Part shown: piece after piece, positions 7,001 to 14,483 of the stretch
Layout of the letters: each line of letters opens with the position of its first letter
Numbering within the stretch: the first letter of the stretch is position 1
Origin: Streptomyces albospinus
Lineage (GTDB): Bacteria; Actinomycetota; Actinomycetes; Streptomycetales; Streptomycetaceae
DNA: 37,480 bases
Direction: 5' to 3'
Assembly (NCBI RefSeq): GCF_014648695.1
Contig: NZ_BMRP01000062.1
Coordinates: 1 to 37,480 of the forward strand
Notes under the pieces: model-generated
What the model was told of the DNA's origin: nothing
The model's database searches: none
The model's input: the letters and a program-made list of their open reading frames with translations, nothing else
Made by a program: the position numbers and the translations under genes

Positions 7001-9508
7001 ACCATGGTCGACCAGCTGTCCTCGTTCGCCGAGCAGGTCACCAGGGTGGCCCGCGAGGTGGGTACGGAGGGCCAGCTGGGCGGTCAGGCGCAGGTGCGGG
7101 GCGTGGCCGGCACCTGGAAGGACCTGACGGAGTCGGTGAACGAGATGGCCGGCAACCTGACACGTCAGGTGCGCGCCATCGCCGCGGTCGCCGCGGCCGT
7201 GACCCTCGGCGACCACAACGTCCGGATCGATGTGGACGCGGCCGGCGAGATCCTGGAACTCCAGGACAACGTCAACACCATGATCTCCACGCTCCGGGAG
7301 ACCACCCTCGCCAACGAGGAACAGGACTGGCTCAAGGGCAACTTGGCCCGCATCTCCGGTCTGATGCAGGGCCGCCGCGACCTCAAGGACGTCGCCACCC
7401 TCATCATGAGCGAGCTGTCGCCGGCGGTCTCGGCGCAGCACGGCGCGTTCTTCCTCGCGGCGCAGCCCGACACCCGGGAGATCGGCGCGGACGGCGGCGA
7501 GCCGGGCGCGTACGAGCTGCGGCTGATGGGCTCGTACGGCTATGCCATGGGCGGGATGCCGACGACGTTCAAGCCCGGCGAGACGCTGATCGGGACGGCG
7601 GCGGAGGAGGGCCGGACCATCCTGGTGGAGAACGTGCCGTCCGGGTACCTCAAGATCGCCTCGGGTCTCGGGGAGGCGCCGCCGGCGAACATCATCGTGC
7701 TGCCGGTGCTCTTCGAGGACAAGGTGCTCGGTGTGATCGAGCTGGCGTCGTTCCAGCCGTTCACCCAGATCCAGAAGGACTTCCTCAGCCAGATCGCCGA
7801 GATGATCGCGACCAGCGTCAACACCATCTCGGTCAACACCAAGACCGAGGTGCTGCTCAAGCAGTCGCAGGAGCTGACCGAGCAACTGCGCGAGCGCTCG
7901 GCGGAGTTGGAGAGCCGGCAGAAGGCGCTGGAGCTGTCCAACTCCGAACTGGAGGAGAAGGCCGAGCAACTGCGGGCGCAGAACCGCGACATCGAGGTGA
8001 AGAACACCGAGATCGAGGAGGCGCGGCAGGTCCTGGAGGAGCGCGCCGAGCAGCTCGCGGTCTCGATGCGCTACAAGTCGGAGTTCCTGGCGAACATGTC
8101 GCACGAGCTGCGGACGCCGCTGAACTCGCTGCTGATCCTCGCCAAGCTGCTGGCCGACAACGCCGAGGGGAACCTCTCCCCGAAGCAGGTGGAGTTCTCC
8201 GAGACCATCCACGGCGCCGGCTCCGACCTGCTCCAGCTGATCAACGACATCCTCGACCTGTCCAAGGTCGAGGCCGGCAAGATGGACGTCAGCCCGACCC
8301 GGATCGCGCTGGTCCAGCTCGTCGACTACGTCGAGGCGACCTTCCGGCCGCTGACCGCCGAGAAGGGGCTCGACTTCTCCGTACGGGTCTCCCCGGAGCT
8401 GCCCGCCACGCTGCACACCGACGAGCAGCGGCTCCTCCAGGTGCTGCGCAACCTGCTGTCCAACGCGGTGAAGTTCACCGACAGCGGCGCCGTCGAGCTG
8501 GTGATCCGGCCGGCCGGTGCGGACGTCCCGGTGGCCATCCGCGAGCAGTTGCTGGAGCACGGCTCGCTGCGCGACCCGGACGCCGACATGATCGCGTTCT
8601 CGGTGACCGACACCGGCATCGGTATCGCGTCCAGCAAGATGCGGGTCATCTTCGAGGCGTTCAAGCAGGCGGACGGCACCACCAGCCGCAAGTACGGCGG
8701 TACCGGCCTGGGGCTGTCCATCAGCCGGGAGATCGCCCGGCTGCTGGGCGGCGAGATCCACGCCCAGAGCGAGCCCAACCGCGGCTCCACCTTCACGCTG
8801 TACCTGCCGCACAACCCGGGCGGGCTGCCGCCGCAGGGCTACCCGCAGTTGGTCGCCGGGGGACTGGCGATGGACGCGGAGGCGCGGGAGACCGAGGCCG
8901 GGGGACAGGAGAGCGAGGAGCCGCAGCGCGACCGGGGACCCGGCGGCAGCCTGGGCAGGCGGCGGCGCCGGGCGGTCTCCGGTACGCCCCGGCGGTTCGC
9001 GCTGCCCGGCCAGCCCTCGTCCGCGGCGCAGCAACCGCACCAGGCGGCGCCGCAGCCCGATCGGCAGCCCGCCGAGGAGCCCTGGCTCGGCAACGGCCAG
9101 GACCTGGTCGACCCGGGCTTCGACGGCGGCTTCCACGGCGAGAAGGTGCTGATCGTCGACGACGACATCCGCAACGTCTTCGCGCTCACCAGCGTCCTGG
9201 AGCAGCACGGGCTGTCGGTGCTGTACGCGGAGAACGGCCGGGAGGGCATCGAGGTGCTGGAGCAGCACGACGACATCGTGCTGGTCCTGATGGACATCAT
9301 GATGCCGGAGATGGACGGCTACGCGACGACTGCCGCGATCCGGCGGATGCCGCAGTTCGCCGGGCTGCCGATCATCGCGCTGACCGCGAAGGCGATGAAG
9401 GGCGACCGGGAGAAGAGCATCGACTCCGGGGCTTCCGACTATGTGACCAAGCCGGTGGATACCGATCATCTGTTGTCGGTCATGGAGCAATGGATGCGCG
9501 CGAGGTGA
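4007..9508 (+). CDS. osaA: OsaA: nested-HAMP hybrid sensor histidine kinase
   Basis: 1833 residues from GTG 4007, chosen because GGGAGG ends 6 bases upstream; the reading frame is open to ATG 3938 but that start has no ribosome binding site. There is no signal peptide or membrane segment, so this is a cytoplasmic sensor. Order: about 1080 residues of nested HAMP units, including ten 92-residue repeats marked by 'EVTRVAREVGTEG.LGGQA' and 'GTWKDLTDSVN'; GAF (about 1115-1275); long coiled coil (1277-1363); HisKA with phospho-acceptor His1366 in 'MSHELRTP'; HATPase with 'NLLSNAVKFTDSG', 'DTGIGI' and 'GTGLGLSIS'; a Pro/Gln/Arg linker; and a receiver domain with phospho-acceptor Asp1763 in 'LMDIMMPEMDGY'. 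The S. coelicolor orthologue is needed for osmoadaptation. HAMP stacks of this type, first studied in fungal group III kinases, sense osmotic state without a periplasmic domain. Confidence 0.93.
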   Translation: MESGVAARGASTRAKGGRSRSNGTTEVDTAALNRLLVALVAMRDGNFRKRLTVSGDGVMSEIAAVFNEVADRNLHLTGELARVRRVVGREGKLTERLEVGAAEGSWAAAIDASNALVDDLVRPVSEVGRVLSAVSEGDLEQRMDLRSRSSDSSSEHPLRGEFLKVGRTVNGLVDQLSAFTDEVTRVASEVGTEGKLGGQARVRGMSGSWKDLTESVNTMASRLTAQVRDIALVTTAVAKGDLSRKVTVHVAGEMLELKNTVNTMVDQLSSFASEVTRVAREVGTEGELGGQAQVPGVAGVWKDLTDSVNLMAGNLTAQVRGIAQVTTAVANGDLSQKVTVSARGEVAQLADTINTMTETLRTFADEVTRVANEVGAEGLLGGQAQVPGAAGTWKDLTDSVNNAFRNLTGQVRDIAQVTTAVANGDLSQKVTVDVAGEMLELKNTVNTMVDQLSSFGAEVTRVAREIGVEGELGGQAAVPGAAGTWKDLTDSVNTAFRNLTGQVRNIAQVTTAVANGDLSQKVTVDVSGEMLQLKNTVNTMVDQLSSFADQVTRMARDVGTEGRLGGQARVDGVSGTWKELTDSVNFMAGNLTSQVRQIAQVTTAVARGDLSQKIDVDARGEILELKSTINTMVDQLSAFAEQVTRVAREVGTDGRLGGQAQVPGVAGVWRDLTDSVNGMAGNLTAQVRNIAQVATAVARGDLSQKIDVDARGEILELKNTLNTMVDQLSSFAEQVTRVAREVGTEGILGGQAEVQGVSGTWKDLTQSVNFMANNLTSQVRNIGEVTTAVARGDLSKKITVDAKGEILELVTTVNTMVDQLSLFAEQVTRVAREVGTEGQLGGQARVPGVTGIWKDLSDNVNLMANNLTIQVRNISQVSAAVANGDLTKKVTVEARGEVAQLADTVNTMVTTLSSFADEVTRVAREVGTDGILGGQARVPGVAGTWKDLTESVNSMANNLTGQVRNIAMVTTAVAKGDLTKKIDVDARGEILALKTTINTMVDQLSSFAEQVTRVAREVGTEGQLGGQAQVRGVAGTWKDLTESVNEMAGNLTRQVRAIAAVAAAVTLGDHNVRIDVDAAGEILELQDNVNTMISTLRETTLANEEQDWLKGNLARISGLMQGRRDLKDVATLIMSELSPAVSAQHGAFFLAAQPDTREIGADGGEPGAYELRLMGSYGYAMGGMPTTFKPGETLIGTAAEEGRTILVENVPSGYLKIASGLGEAPPANIIVLPVLFEDKVLGVIELASFQPFTQIQKDFLSQIAEMIATSVNTISVNTKTEVLLKQSQELTEQLRERSAELESRQKALELSNSELEEKAEQLRAQNRDIEVKNTEIEEARQVLEERAEQLAVSMRYKSEFLANMSHELRTPLNSLLILAKLLADNAEGNLSPKQVEFSETIHGAGSDLLQLINDILDLSKVEAGKMDVSPTRIALVQLVDYVEATFRPLTAEKGLDFSVRVSPELPATLHTDEQRLLQVLRNLLSNAVKFTDSGAVELVIRPAGADVPVAIREQLLEHGSLRDPDADMIAFSVTDTGIGIASSKMRVIFEAFKQADGTTSRKYGGTGLGLSISREIARLLGGEIHAQSEPNRGSTFTLYLPHNPGGLPPQGYPQLVAGGLAMDAEARETEAGGQESEEPQRDRGPGGSLGRRRRRAVSGTPRRFALPGQPSSAAQQPHQAAPQPDRQPAEEPWLGNGQDLVDPGFDGGFHGEKVLIVDDDIRNVFALTSVLEQHGLSVLYAENGREGIEVLEQHDDIVLVLMDIMMPEMDGYATTAAIRRMPQFAGLPIIALTAKAMKGDREKSIDSGASDYVTKPVDTDHLLSVMEQWMRAR
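4553..7312 (+). repeat. Ten tandem 276-bp units encoding paired HAMP domains
   Basis: Counting from the GTC codon of each 'VTR' motif, the first lies at 4553 and the tenth at 7037, exactly nine periods of 276 bp, so no unit has gained or lost a codon. Each unit encodes 92 residues, about two HAMP domains in series. Units differ mostly at third positions and in a few surface positions, such as VAG/AAG/VSG after LGGQA. Confidence 0.93.
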
Positions 9509-9764
9509 CGGGGCGTCCAGTATGGAGCCGGAAGAGGATCATCGCGTTGCTGACTCAGTGTGGCCGTAGACGTGTGGAACGGCGGGATTCGGGGAACCTT
9601 CTCGTCTCTCGCTGCGTTTCTGCTAAGTGCACAGTGACATCGCGGTGACAGGGTGTGGCGACAGGCGGGGTGCAGCTACCATGACCGGCACAAGGACGGG
9701 CGGCGTGACGGAGTCGTCCCCTGGGGTGGCGTCCGGTTCGATGCCGGGGCGAGGAGGACGGGCC

Positions 9765-10424
9765 ATGGTGCAGAAGGCCAAGATCCTCCTGGTCGATGAC
9801 CGGCCGGAGAATCTGCTGGCGCTGGAGGCGATCCTCTCTGCGCTCGATCAGACACTGGTGCGGGCATCGTCCGGGGAGGAAGCGCTCAAAGCACTGCTCA
9901 CCGACGACTTCGCGGTGATTCTGCTCGATGTGCAGATGCCGGGAATGGACGGCTTCGAGACCGCGGCGCACATCAAGCGGCGGGAGCGCACCCGGGACAT
10001 CCCGATCATCTTCCTCACGGCCATCAACCACGGTCCGCACCACACCTTCCGCGGCTATGCGGCCGGCGCGGTCGACTACATCTCCAAGCCGTTCGACCCG
10101 TGGGTGCTGCGCGCCAAGGTCTCGGTCTTCGTCGAGCTGTACATGAAGAACTGCCAACTCCGCGAGCAGGCTTCGCTGCTGAGGCTCCAGCTGGAGGGCG
10201 GTCGGCAGAGCGTCGGCGACGCCAAGGAGTCCGCGGGGCTGCTCGCCGAGCTCTCCGCGCGGCTGGCGGCCGTCGAGGAGCAGGCCGAGGCGCTCTCCAA
10301 ACAGCTGGACGAGACCGCGGACGCCGCGGCGGTGGCCACCGCCGCGCACCTGGAGCGCAAGCTGACCGGCCTGCGCCGGGCTCTGGACGCGCTGGAGCCG
10401 GGCTCGGGGGCGGCGGCGGGCTGA
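9765..10424 (+). CDS. osaB: OsaB: response regulator with coiled-coil C-terminus
   Basis: 219 residues. ATG 9765 is chosen because GGAGG lies 7 bases upstream and the receiver domain starts at residue 5; the frame is open 46 codons further upstream but that part is not conserved-looking. The receiver domain has acidic residues in 'LLVDDRPEN', phospho-acceptor Asp55 in 'ILLDVQMPGMDGF' and the conserved Lys in 'ISKPFDPWVLRAKV'. The remaining ~90 residues form a heptad-rich helix ('LLAELSARLAAVEEQAEALSKQLDE') with no DNA-binding domain, so output is probably by protein contact. It follows osaA by 256 bases, a gap that allows a separate promoter. In S. coelicolor OsaB is required for growth at high osmolarity and affects antibiotic production. 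Confidence 0.92.
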   Translation: MVQKAKILLVDDRPENLLALEAILSALDQTLVRASSGEEALKALLTDDFAVILLDVQMPGMDGFETAAHIKRRERTRDIPIIFLTAINHGPHHTFRGYAAGAVDYISKPFDPWVLRAKVSVFVELYMKNCQLREQASLLRLQLEGGRQSVGDAKESAGLLAELSARLAAVEEQAEALSKQLDETADAAAVATAAHLERKLTGLRRALDALEPGSGAAAG

Positions 10425-10522
10425 CGGTCCGTACGGACGCGCGCTGACGGCCCTTCAGGAGACCGGCGCGCGACACGAATGGGTGAAGCGCCGTGCGCTC
10501 GTGCCGCGCCGGTCGGCGCCTG

Positions 10523-10535
10523 TAACCTCGTCGCC
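10523..10535 (+). promoter_or_regulatory. Leaderless-type -10 box before ftsK
   Basis: TAACCT (10523-10528) is followed by 7 bases and then the ATG of ftsK. This geometry puts the transcription start at the A of the start codon. No Shine-Dalgarno sequence is present, which agrees with leaderless translation. No clear -35 is visible. Confidence 0.5.
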
Positions 10536-13289
10536 ATGGCCTCACGTACGTCCGGCAAGGGAACCCAGCGCACGGCGGGCCCCTCGAAGCCGCGCGCCGG
10601 ACAGTCCGGGGGCGCCGCGAAGAAGACCGCCGCCAAGAAGGCACCCGCGAAGAAGCCGCCGGCCAAGAAGACCGCGGCGGCGAAGAAGGCCCCGGCCAGG
10701 AGGGCGCCCGCCAAGAAGGCCGCGCCGAAGCCGGCGCCGTCGCCGACCGGCGGTGTCTACCGCCTCGCCCGCGCCTGCTGGCTCGGTGCCGCACACGGTG
10801 TCGGGGCGGTGTTCCGCGGTTTCGGGCGCGGTGCGAAGAACCTCGATCCGGCACACCGCAAGGACGGGCTGGCGCTGCTGCTGCTCGGGCTGGCGCTGGT
10901 CATCGCGGCCGGTACGTGGTCCAACCTCTCCGGGCCGGTCGGCCATCTCGTCGAGCTGCTGGTGACCGGCGCCTTCGGGCGGCTCGACCTGGTCGTACCG
11001 ATCCTGCTCGGCGGTATCGCCGTGCGGCTCATCCGCCATCCCGAGCGGCCGGAGGCCAACGGCCGGATCGTCATCGGGCTGTCGGCGCTGGTCATCGGCG
11101 TGCTCGGGCAGGTCGCGATGGCCTGCGGGTCCCCGGGGCGGGGCGACGGGCTCGCCGCCATACAGGACGCCGGCGGCTATGTCGGCTGGGCCGCGTCCAA
11201 ACCGCTGATCTTCACCGTCGGGCAGACACTGGCGGTGGCGCTGCTGGTGCTGCTGACCGTCTTCGGGCTGCTGGTGGTGACCGCGACGCCGGTGAACGCC
11301 ATTCCGCAGCGGCTGAAGGCGGTCGCCGTCCGGCTGGGCGTGCTGGAGACCGCGGAGGGCGGGGACGAACCGTACGGCGAGGAGCCGGCGGAGTACGCCG
11401 AGGAGTGGCGCGAGCAGCCGGCCCGCAAGCCGCGGCGCGGTGCCGCGGCCGGCTCGCCGGACCCGGACGTCATGGAGGAGGCGGCGCTGGCCCGGCGCCG
11501 CCCGCGCCGGGCCGGCGCACAGCCCGCCGAGCGGGAGCCGGACGCGGTGGATGTCGCCGCCGCTGCCGCCGCCGCGCTGGACGGCGCGGTGCTGCACGGC
11601 GTCCAGCCCTCGCCGCTGGTCGCGGACCTCAGCAGCGGGATCTCCGGGGAGCGCCGGGAGCGCGGTGCGGACACCGGGGAGGAGAGCGGCTCGGTGCCGC
11701 CGGCGCGGTCCGTACCGGACCTCACCAAGGCACCGGCGGTGGACTTCACCAAGGCCGCGCCGGAGCCGTCCGGCGATCTGCCGCCGCGCGCCGAACAGCT
11801 CCAGCTCTCCGGCGACATCACATACTCCCTGCCGTCCCTGGACCTGCTGTCCCGGGGCGGCCCCGGCAAGACCCGCAGCGCCGCGAACGACGCGATAGTG
11901 GCCGCGCTGACCAACGTCTTCCAGGAATTCAAGGTCGACGCCTCGGTCACCGGCTTCACCCGGGGCCCGACGGTCACCCGCTACGAGGTCGAGCTCGGCC
12001 CGGCCGTCAAGGTCGAGAAGATCACCGCGCTGGCGAAGAACATCGCGTACGCGGTGGCCAGTCCGGACGTCCGGATCATCAGCCCGATCCCCGGCAAGTC
12101 CGCGGTCGGCATCGAGATCCCCAACACCGACCGCGAGATGGTCAACCTCGGCGACGTGCTGCGGCTGGCCGACGCGGCGGGCGACGAGCACCCGATGCTG
12201 GTGGCGCTCGGCAAGGACGTCGAGGGCGGCTACGTCATGGCCAACATGGCGAAGATGCCGCACATCCTCGTCGCCGGTGCGACCGGTTCCGGCAAGTCCT
12301 CCTGCATCAACTGCCTGATCACCTCGGTCATGGTGCGGGCCACGCCGGAGGACGTGCGGATGGTGCTGGTCGACCCCAAGCGGGTCGAGCTGACCGCCTA
12401 CGAGGGCATCCCGCACCTGATCACGCCGATCATCACCAACCCCAAGCGGGCCGCCGAGGCGCTCCAGTGGGTGGTGCGCGAGATGGATCTGCGCTACGAC
12501 GATCTCGCCGCGTACGGCTACCGGCACATCGACGACTTCAACGAGGCGGTGCGCAACGGCAAGGTCAGCCCGCCCGCGGGCAGCGAGCGGGAGCTGGCGC
12601 CGTATCCGTACCTGCTGGTGATCGTGGACGAGCTGGCCGACCTGATGATGGTGGCGCCGCGCGACGTGGAGGACTCCATCGTCCGCATCACCCAGCTGGC
12701 GCGCGCGGCCGGTATCCATCTGGTGCTGGCCACCCAGCGCCCGTCCGTCGATGTCGTGACCGGTCTGATCAAGGCGAACGTGCCGTCCCGGCTGGCGTTC
12801 GCGACGTCCTCGCTCGCGGACAGCCGGGTCATCCTCGACCAGCCGGGCGCCGAGAAGCTGATCGGCAAGGGCGACGGGCTGTTCCTGCCGATGGGCGCCA
12901 ACAAGCCGGTGCGGATGCAGGGCGCGTTCGTCACCGAGGCCGAGGTGTCCGTCATCGTCCAGCACTGCAAGGACCAGATGGCGCCGGTCTTCCGGGACGA
13001 CGTCACCGTCGGCAGCGCGAAGAAGAAGGAGATCGACGAGGACATCGGCGACGACCTCGATCTGCTGTGCCAGGCCGCGGAGCTGGTGGTGTCCACCCAG
13101 TTCGGGTCGACGTCGATGCTCCAGCGCAAACTGCGGGTGGGTTTCGCCAAGGCCGGGCGGCTGATGGACCTGATGGAGTCGCGGAACATCGTCGGCCCGA
13201 GCGAGGGCTCCAAGGCGCGCGATGTGCTGGTGAAGCCGGATGAATTGGACGGAGTGCTGGCGGTCATCCGCGGGGAGGCTAGCGAGTAG
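10536..13289 (+). CDS. ftsK: FtsK/SpoIIIE DNA translocase
   Basis: 917 residues from ATG 10536; the frame is open upstream to 10479 without a ribosome binding site. It pumps chromosomal DNA through the closing sporulation septum. Residues about 15-70 are a Lys/Ala/Pro repeat tract ('KKTAAKKAPAKK' type) like histone H1 tails. Several membrane segments follow (about 110-270: 'LALLLLGLALVIAAG', 'LVVPILLGGIAV', 'ALVIGVLGQVAMA', 'LAVALLVLLTVFGLLVV'), then a charged linker, then the alpha-beta motor with Walker A 'GATGSGKSS' (Lys587) and Walker B 'YLLVIVDELADLMM', then the gamma winged helix with 'AAELVVSTQFGSTSMLQRKLRVGFAKAGRLMD' type sequence that reads FtsK-orienting DNA sites. It is complete and ordinary in length for Streptomyces. 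It lies 111 bases after osaB. Confidence 0.96.
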   Translation: MASRTSGKGTQRTAGPSKPRAGQSGGAAKKTAAKKAPAKKPPAKKTAAAKKAPARRAPAKKAAPKPAPSPTGGVYRLARACWLGAAHGVGAVFRGFGRGAKNLDPAHRKDGLALLLLGLALVIAAGTWSNLSGPVGHLVELLVTGAFGRLDLVVPILLGGIAVRLIRHPERPEANGRIVIGLSALVIGVLGQVAMACGSPGRGDGLAAIQDAGGYVGWAASKPLIFTVGQTLAVALLVLLTVFGLLVVTATPVNAIPQRLKAVAVRLGVLETAEGGDEPYGEEPAEYAEEWREQPARKPRRGAAAGSPDPDVMEEAALARRRPRRAGAQPAEREPDAVDVAAAAAAALDGAVLHGVQPSPLVADLSSGISGERRERGADTGEESGSVPPARSVPDLTKAPAVDFTKAAPEPSGDLPPRAEQLQLSGDITYSLPSLDLLSRGGPGKTRSAANDAIVAALTNVFQEFKVDASVTGFTRGPTVTRYEVELGPAVKVEKITALAKNIAYAVASPDVRIISPIPGKSAVGIEIPNTDREMVNLGDVLRLADAAGDEHPMLVALGKDVEGGYVMANMAKMPHILVAGATGSGKSSCINCLITSVMVRATPEDVRMVLVDPKRVELTAYEGIPHLITPIITNPKRAAEALQWVVREMDLRYDDLAAYGYRHIDDFNEAVRNGKVSPPAGSERELAPYPYLLVIVDELADLMMVAPRDVEDSIVRITQLARAAGIHLVLATQRPSVDVVTGLIKANVPSRLAFATSSLADSRVILDQPGAEKLIGKGDGLFLPMGANKPVRMQGAFVTEAEVSVIVQHCKDQMAPVFRDDVTVGSAKKKEIDEDIGDDLDLLCQAAELVVSTQFGSTSMLQRKLRVGFAKAGRLMDLMESRNIVGPSEGSKARDVLVKPDELDGVLAVIRGEASE

Positions 13290-13443
13290 CACGCACGTAC
13301 GGTGTCCCCCGTAAGTGGCGGTAGGCAACCGTTTCTTCTGCCGATACGTCAAGTTGAGGGAGGCGTGGGAACGATGCTTCATCCTCCGGCCCCGGGCCAG
13401 TGCGACAGGGCGTTCTGATGGCGTACAAACCCGGCTCTCCCGC

Positions 13444-13474
13444 TTGCCCGACCCTTTCGCTCCACCCCTAGACT
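13444..13474 (+). promoter_or_regulatory. Housekeeping promoter of the rodZ-like gene
   Basis: TTGCCC (13444-13449), 19 bases, then TAGACT (13469-13474), close to the Streptomyces principal-sigma pattern TTGACN-N18-TAGRVT. The start would fall near 13481. That leaves only about 7 bases before GTG 13488 but about 34 before GTG 13515, which supports the downstream start. Confidence 0.55.
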
Positions 13475-13514
13475 GAACTTCCAGCAGGTGGCTACACGCT
13501 CGAAAGGCGCCCCC

Positions 13515-14378
13515 GTGTCCATCGGCAACTCCCCCGAAGACGACCGGCCTTCCGCCGGTCCCCCCGAAGAGGACCGGCCGTCCGCCGGCCAGGACCGGCC
13601 TTCGGTCGGTCGAGCCCTCCAGCAGGCCCGTATCGGACTGGGACTGACCGTTGAAGAGGTCAGTACGACGACACGGGTGCGGATCCCCATCGTGCACGCG
13701 ATCGAGGAGGACGACTTCTCGCGCTGCGGTGGGGACGTCTACGCACGCGGACACATTCGAACGCTCGCCCGCGCCGTCTCTCTCGACCCCCAACCCCTGA
13801 TCGCACGCTACGACGCCGAGCACGGTGGCCGGCCCGCGCCGACGGCCGCCGCCCCGCTCTTCGAGGCGGAACGGATCCGCTCGGAGCCGCGGCGCCCCAA
13901 CTGGACCGCCGCGATGGTCGCGGCAATCGTCGCCGTCGTCGGCTTCGTCGGCTTCACGCTCTTCAGCGGCGGCGGCAAGCAGGGCGGCGGCCCGATCGCG
14001 GCCGACACCGCCAAGGCCGACAAGCCGGGCCCCTCGCGCACCATCCACCCGGCCCAGCCCAAGCCCGCGGCGCCCCGCCCGGCACCGTCCGACAGCGCCA
14101 TCGCCGGACTGCCCAAGGACCAGGTCACGATCAAGGTGACCGCCAAGGACGGCCAGAGCTGGATCTCCGCCAAGGACGCCGACGGCAACCTCCTGCAGGA
14201 CGGGCTGCTCAAGCAGGGCGAGTCGAAGACGCTCACCGACAAGAAGCGGATCGATCTTGTCGTAGGCAATGCCGGGGCCGTACAGCTGTACGTCAACGGC
14301 AAGGAGGTCAAGAAGGTCGGCGACGAGGGCTCCGTGGAGCGTCTGAGCTACACACCGGGAGACCCGCAGGCGGGCTGA
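13515..14378 (+). CDS. RodZ-like protein: cytoplasmic HTH, one membrane pass, DUF4115
   Basis: 287 residues from GTG 13515 (AAAGG about 7 bases upstream; promoter evidence agrees); an in-frame GTG lies at 13488. After an Asp/Arg/Pro-rich head there is an Xre-type helix-turn-helix (about 30-90: 'LQQARIGLGLTVEEVSTTTRV', then 'EDDFSRCGGDVYARGHIRTLARAV'). One membrane segment follows at about 133-152 ('MVAAIVAVVGFVGFTLF'), then a Pro/Ala linker and a C-terminal beta domain (DUF4115). This is the architecture of RodZ, which links MreB filaments to the wall machinery. Its place between ftsK and rimO is conserved in streptomycetes. Its role in spore-wall growth is inferred from the family. Confidence 0.82.
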   Translation: MSIGNSPEDDRPSAGPPEEDRPSAGQDRPSVGRALQQARIGLGLTVEEVSTTTRVRIPIVHAIEEDDFSRCGGDVYARGHIRTLARAVSLDPQPLIARYDAEHGGRPAPTAAAPLFEAERIRSEPRRPNWTAAMVAAIVAVVGFVGFTLFSGGGKQGGGPIAADTAKADKPGPSRTIHPAQPKPAAPRPAPSDSAIAGLPKDQVTIKVTAKDGQSWISAKDADGNLLQDGLLKQGESKTLTDKKRIDLVVGNAGAVQLYVNGKEVKKVGDEGSVERLSYTPGDPQAG

Positions 14379-14399
14379 GACCGACCGCTCGCGGGGGTG

Positions 14400-14437
14400 T
14401 CCGCCGCACGGCCCGGGCGTCCGGGGCCGGCGGCGGA
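14400..14437 (+). terminator. GC-rich hairpin between the rodZ-like gene and rimO
   Basis: TCCGCCGC pairs with GCGGCGGA, with an inner GGCCC/GGGCC stem, forming a long interrupted hairpin 22 bases after the upstream stop codon. No T run follows, as is usual for Streptomyces terminators. Confidence 0.45.
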
Positions 14438-14470
14438 GACCTGCGCGCCATAGGGGCGGCCGGGACGAAG

Positions 14471-14483
14471 TAGGCTGAGCCCT
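14471..14483 (+). promoter_or_regulatory. Leaderless-type -10 box before rimO
   Basis: TAGGCT (14471-14476), an excellent -10 match, stands 7 bases before the rimO ATG, so transcription should begin at or next to the start codon. No Shine-Dalgarno sequence and no clear -35 are visible. Confidence 0.6.

Noticed and set aside
3920..9490. A 1856-codon open frame antisense to osaA.
   Set aside because: It mirrors the GC-rich codon pattern of osaA; the product is repetitive Arg/His/Leu/Asp without motifs, and a histidine kinase is clearly encoded on the other strand.
13024..13290. Prophage or integrative-element attachment site at tRNA-Thr or ftsK.
   Set aside because: The tRNA 3' end is followed directly by its own terminator and no integrase or repeated tRNA segment is present; ftsK is intact to its gamma domain.
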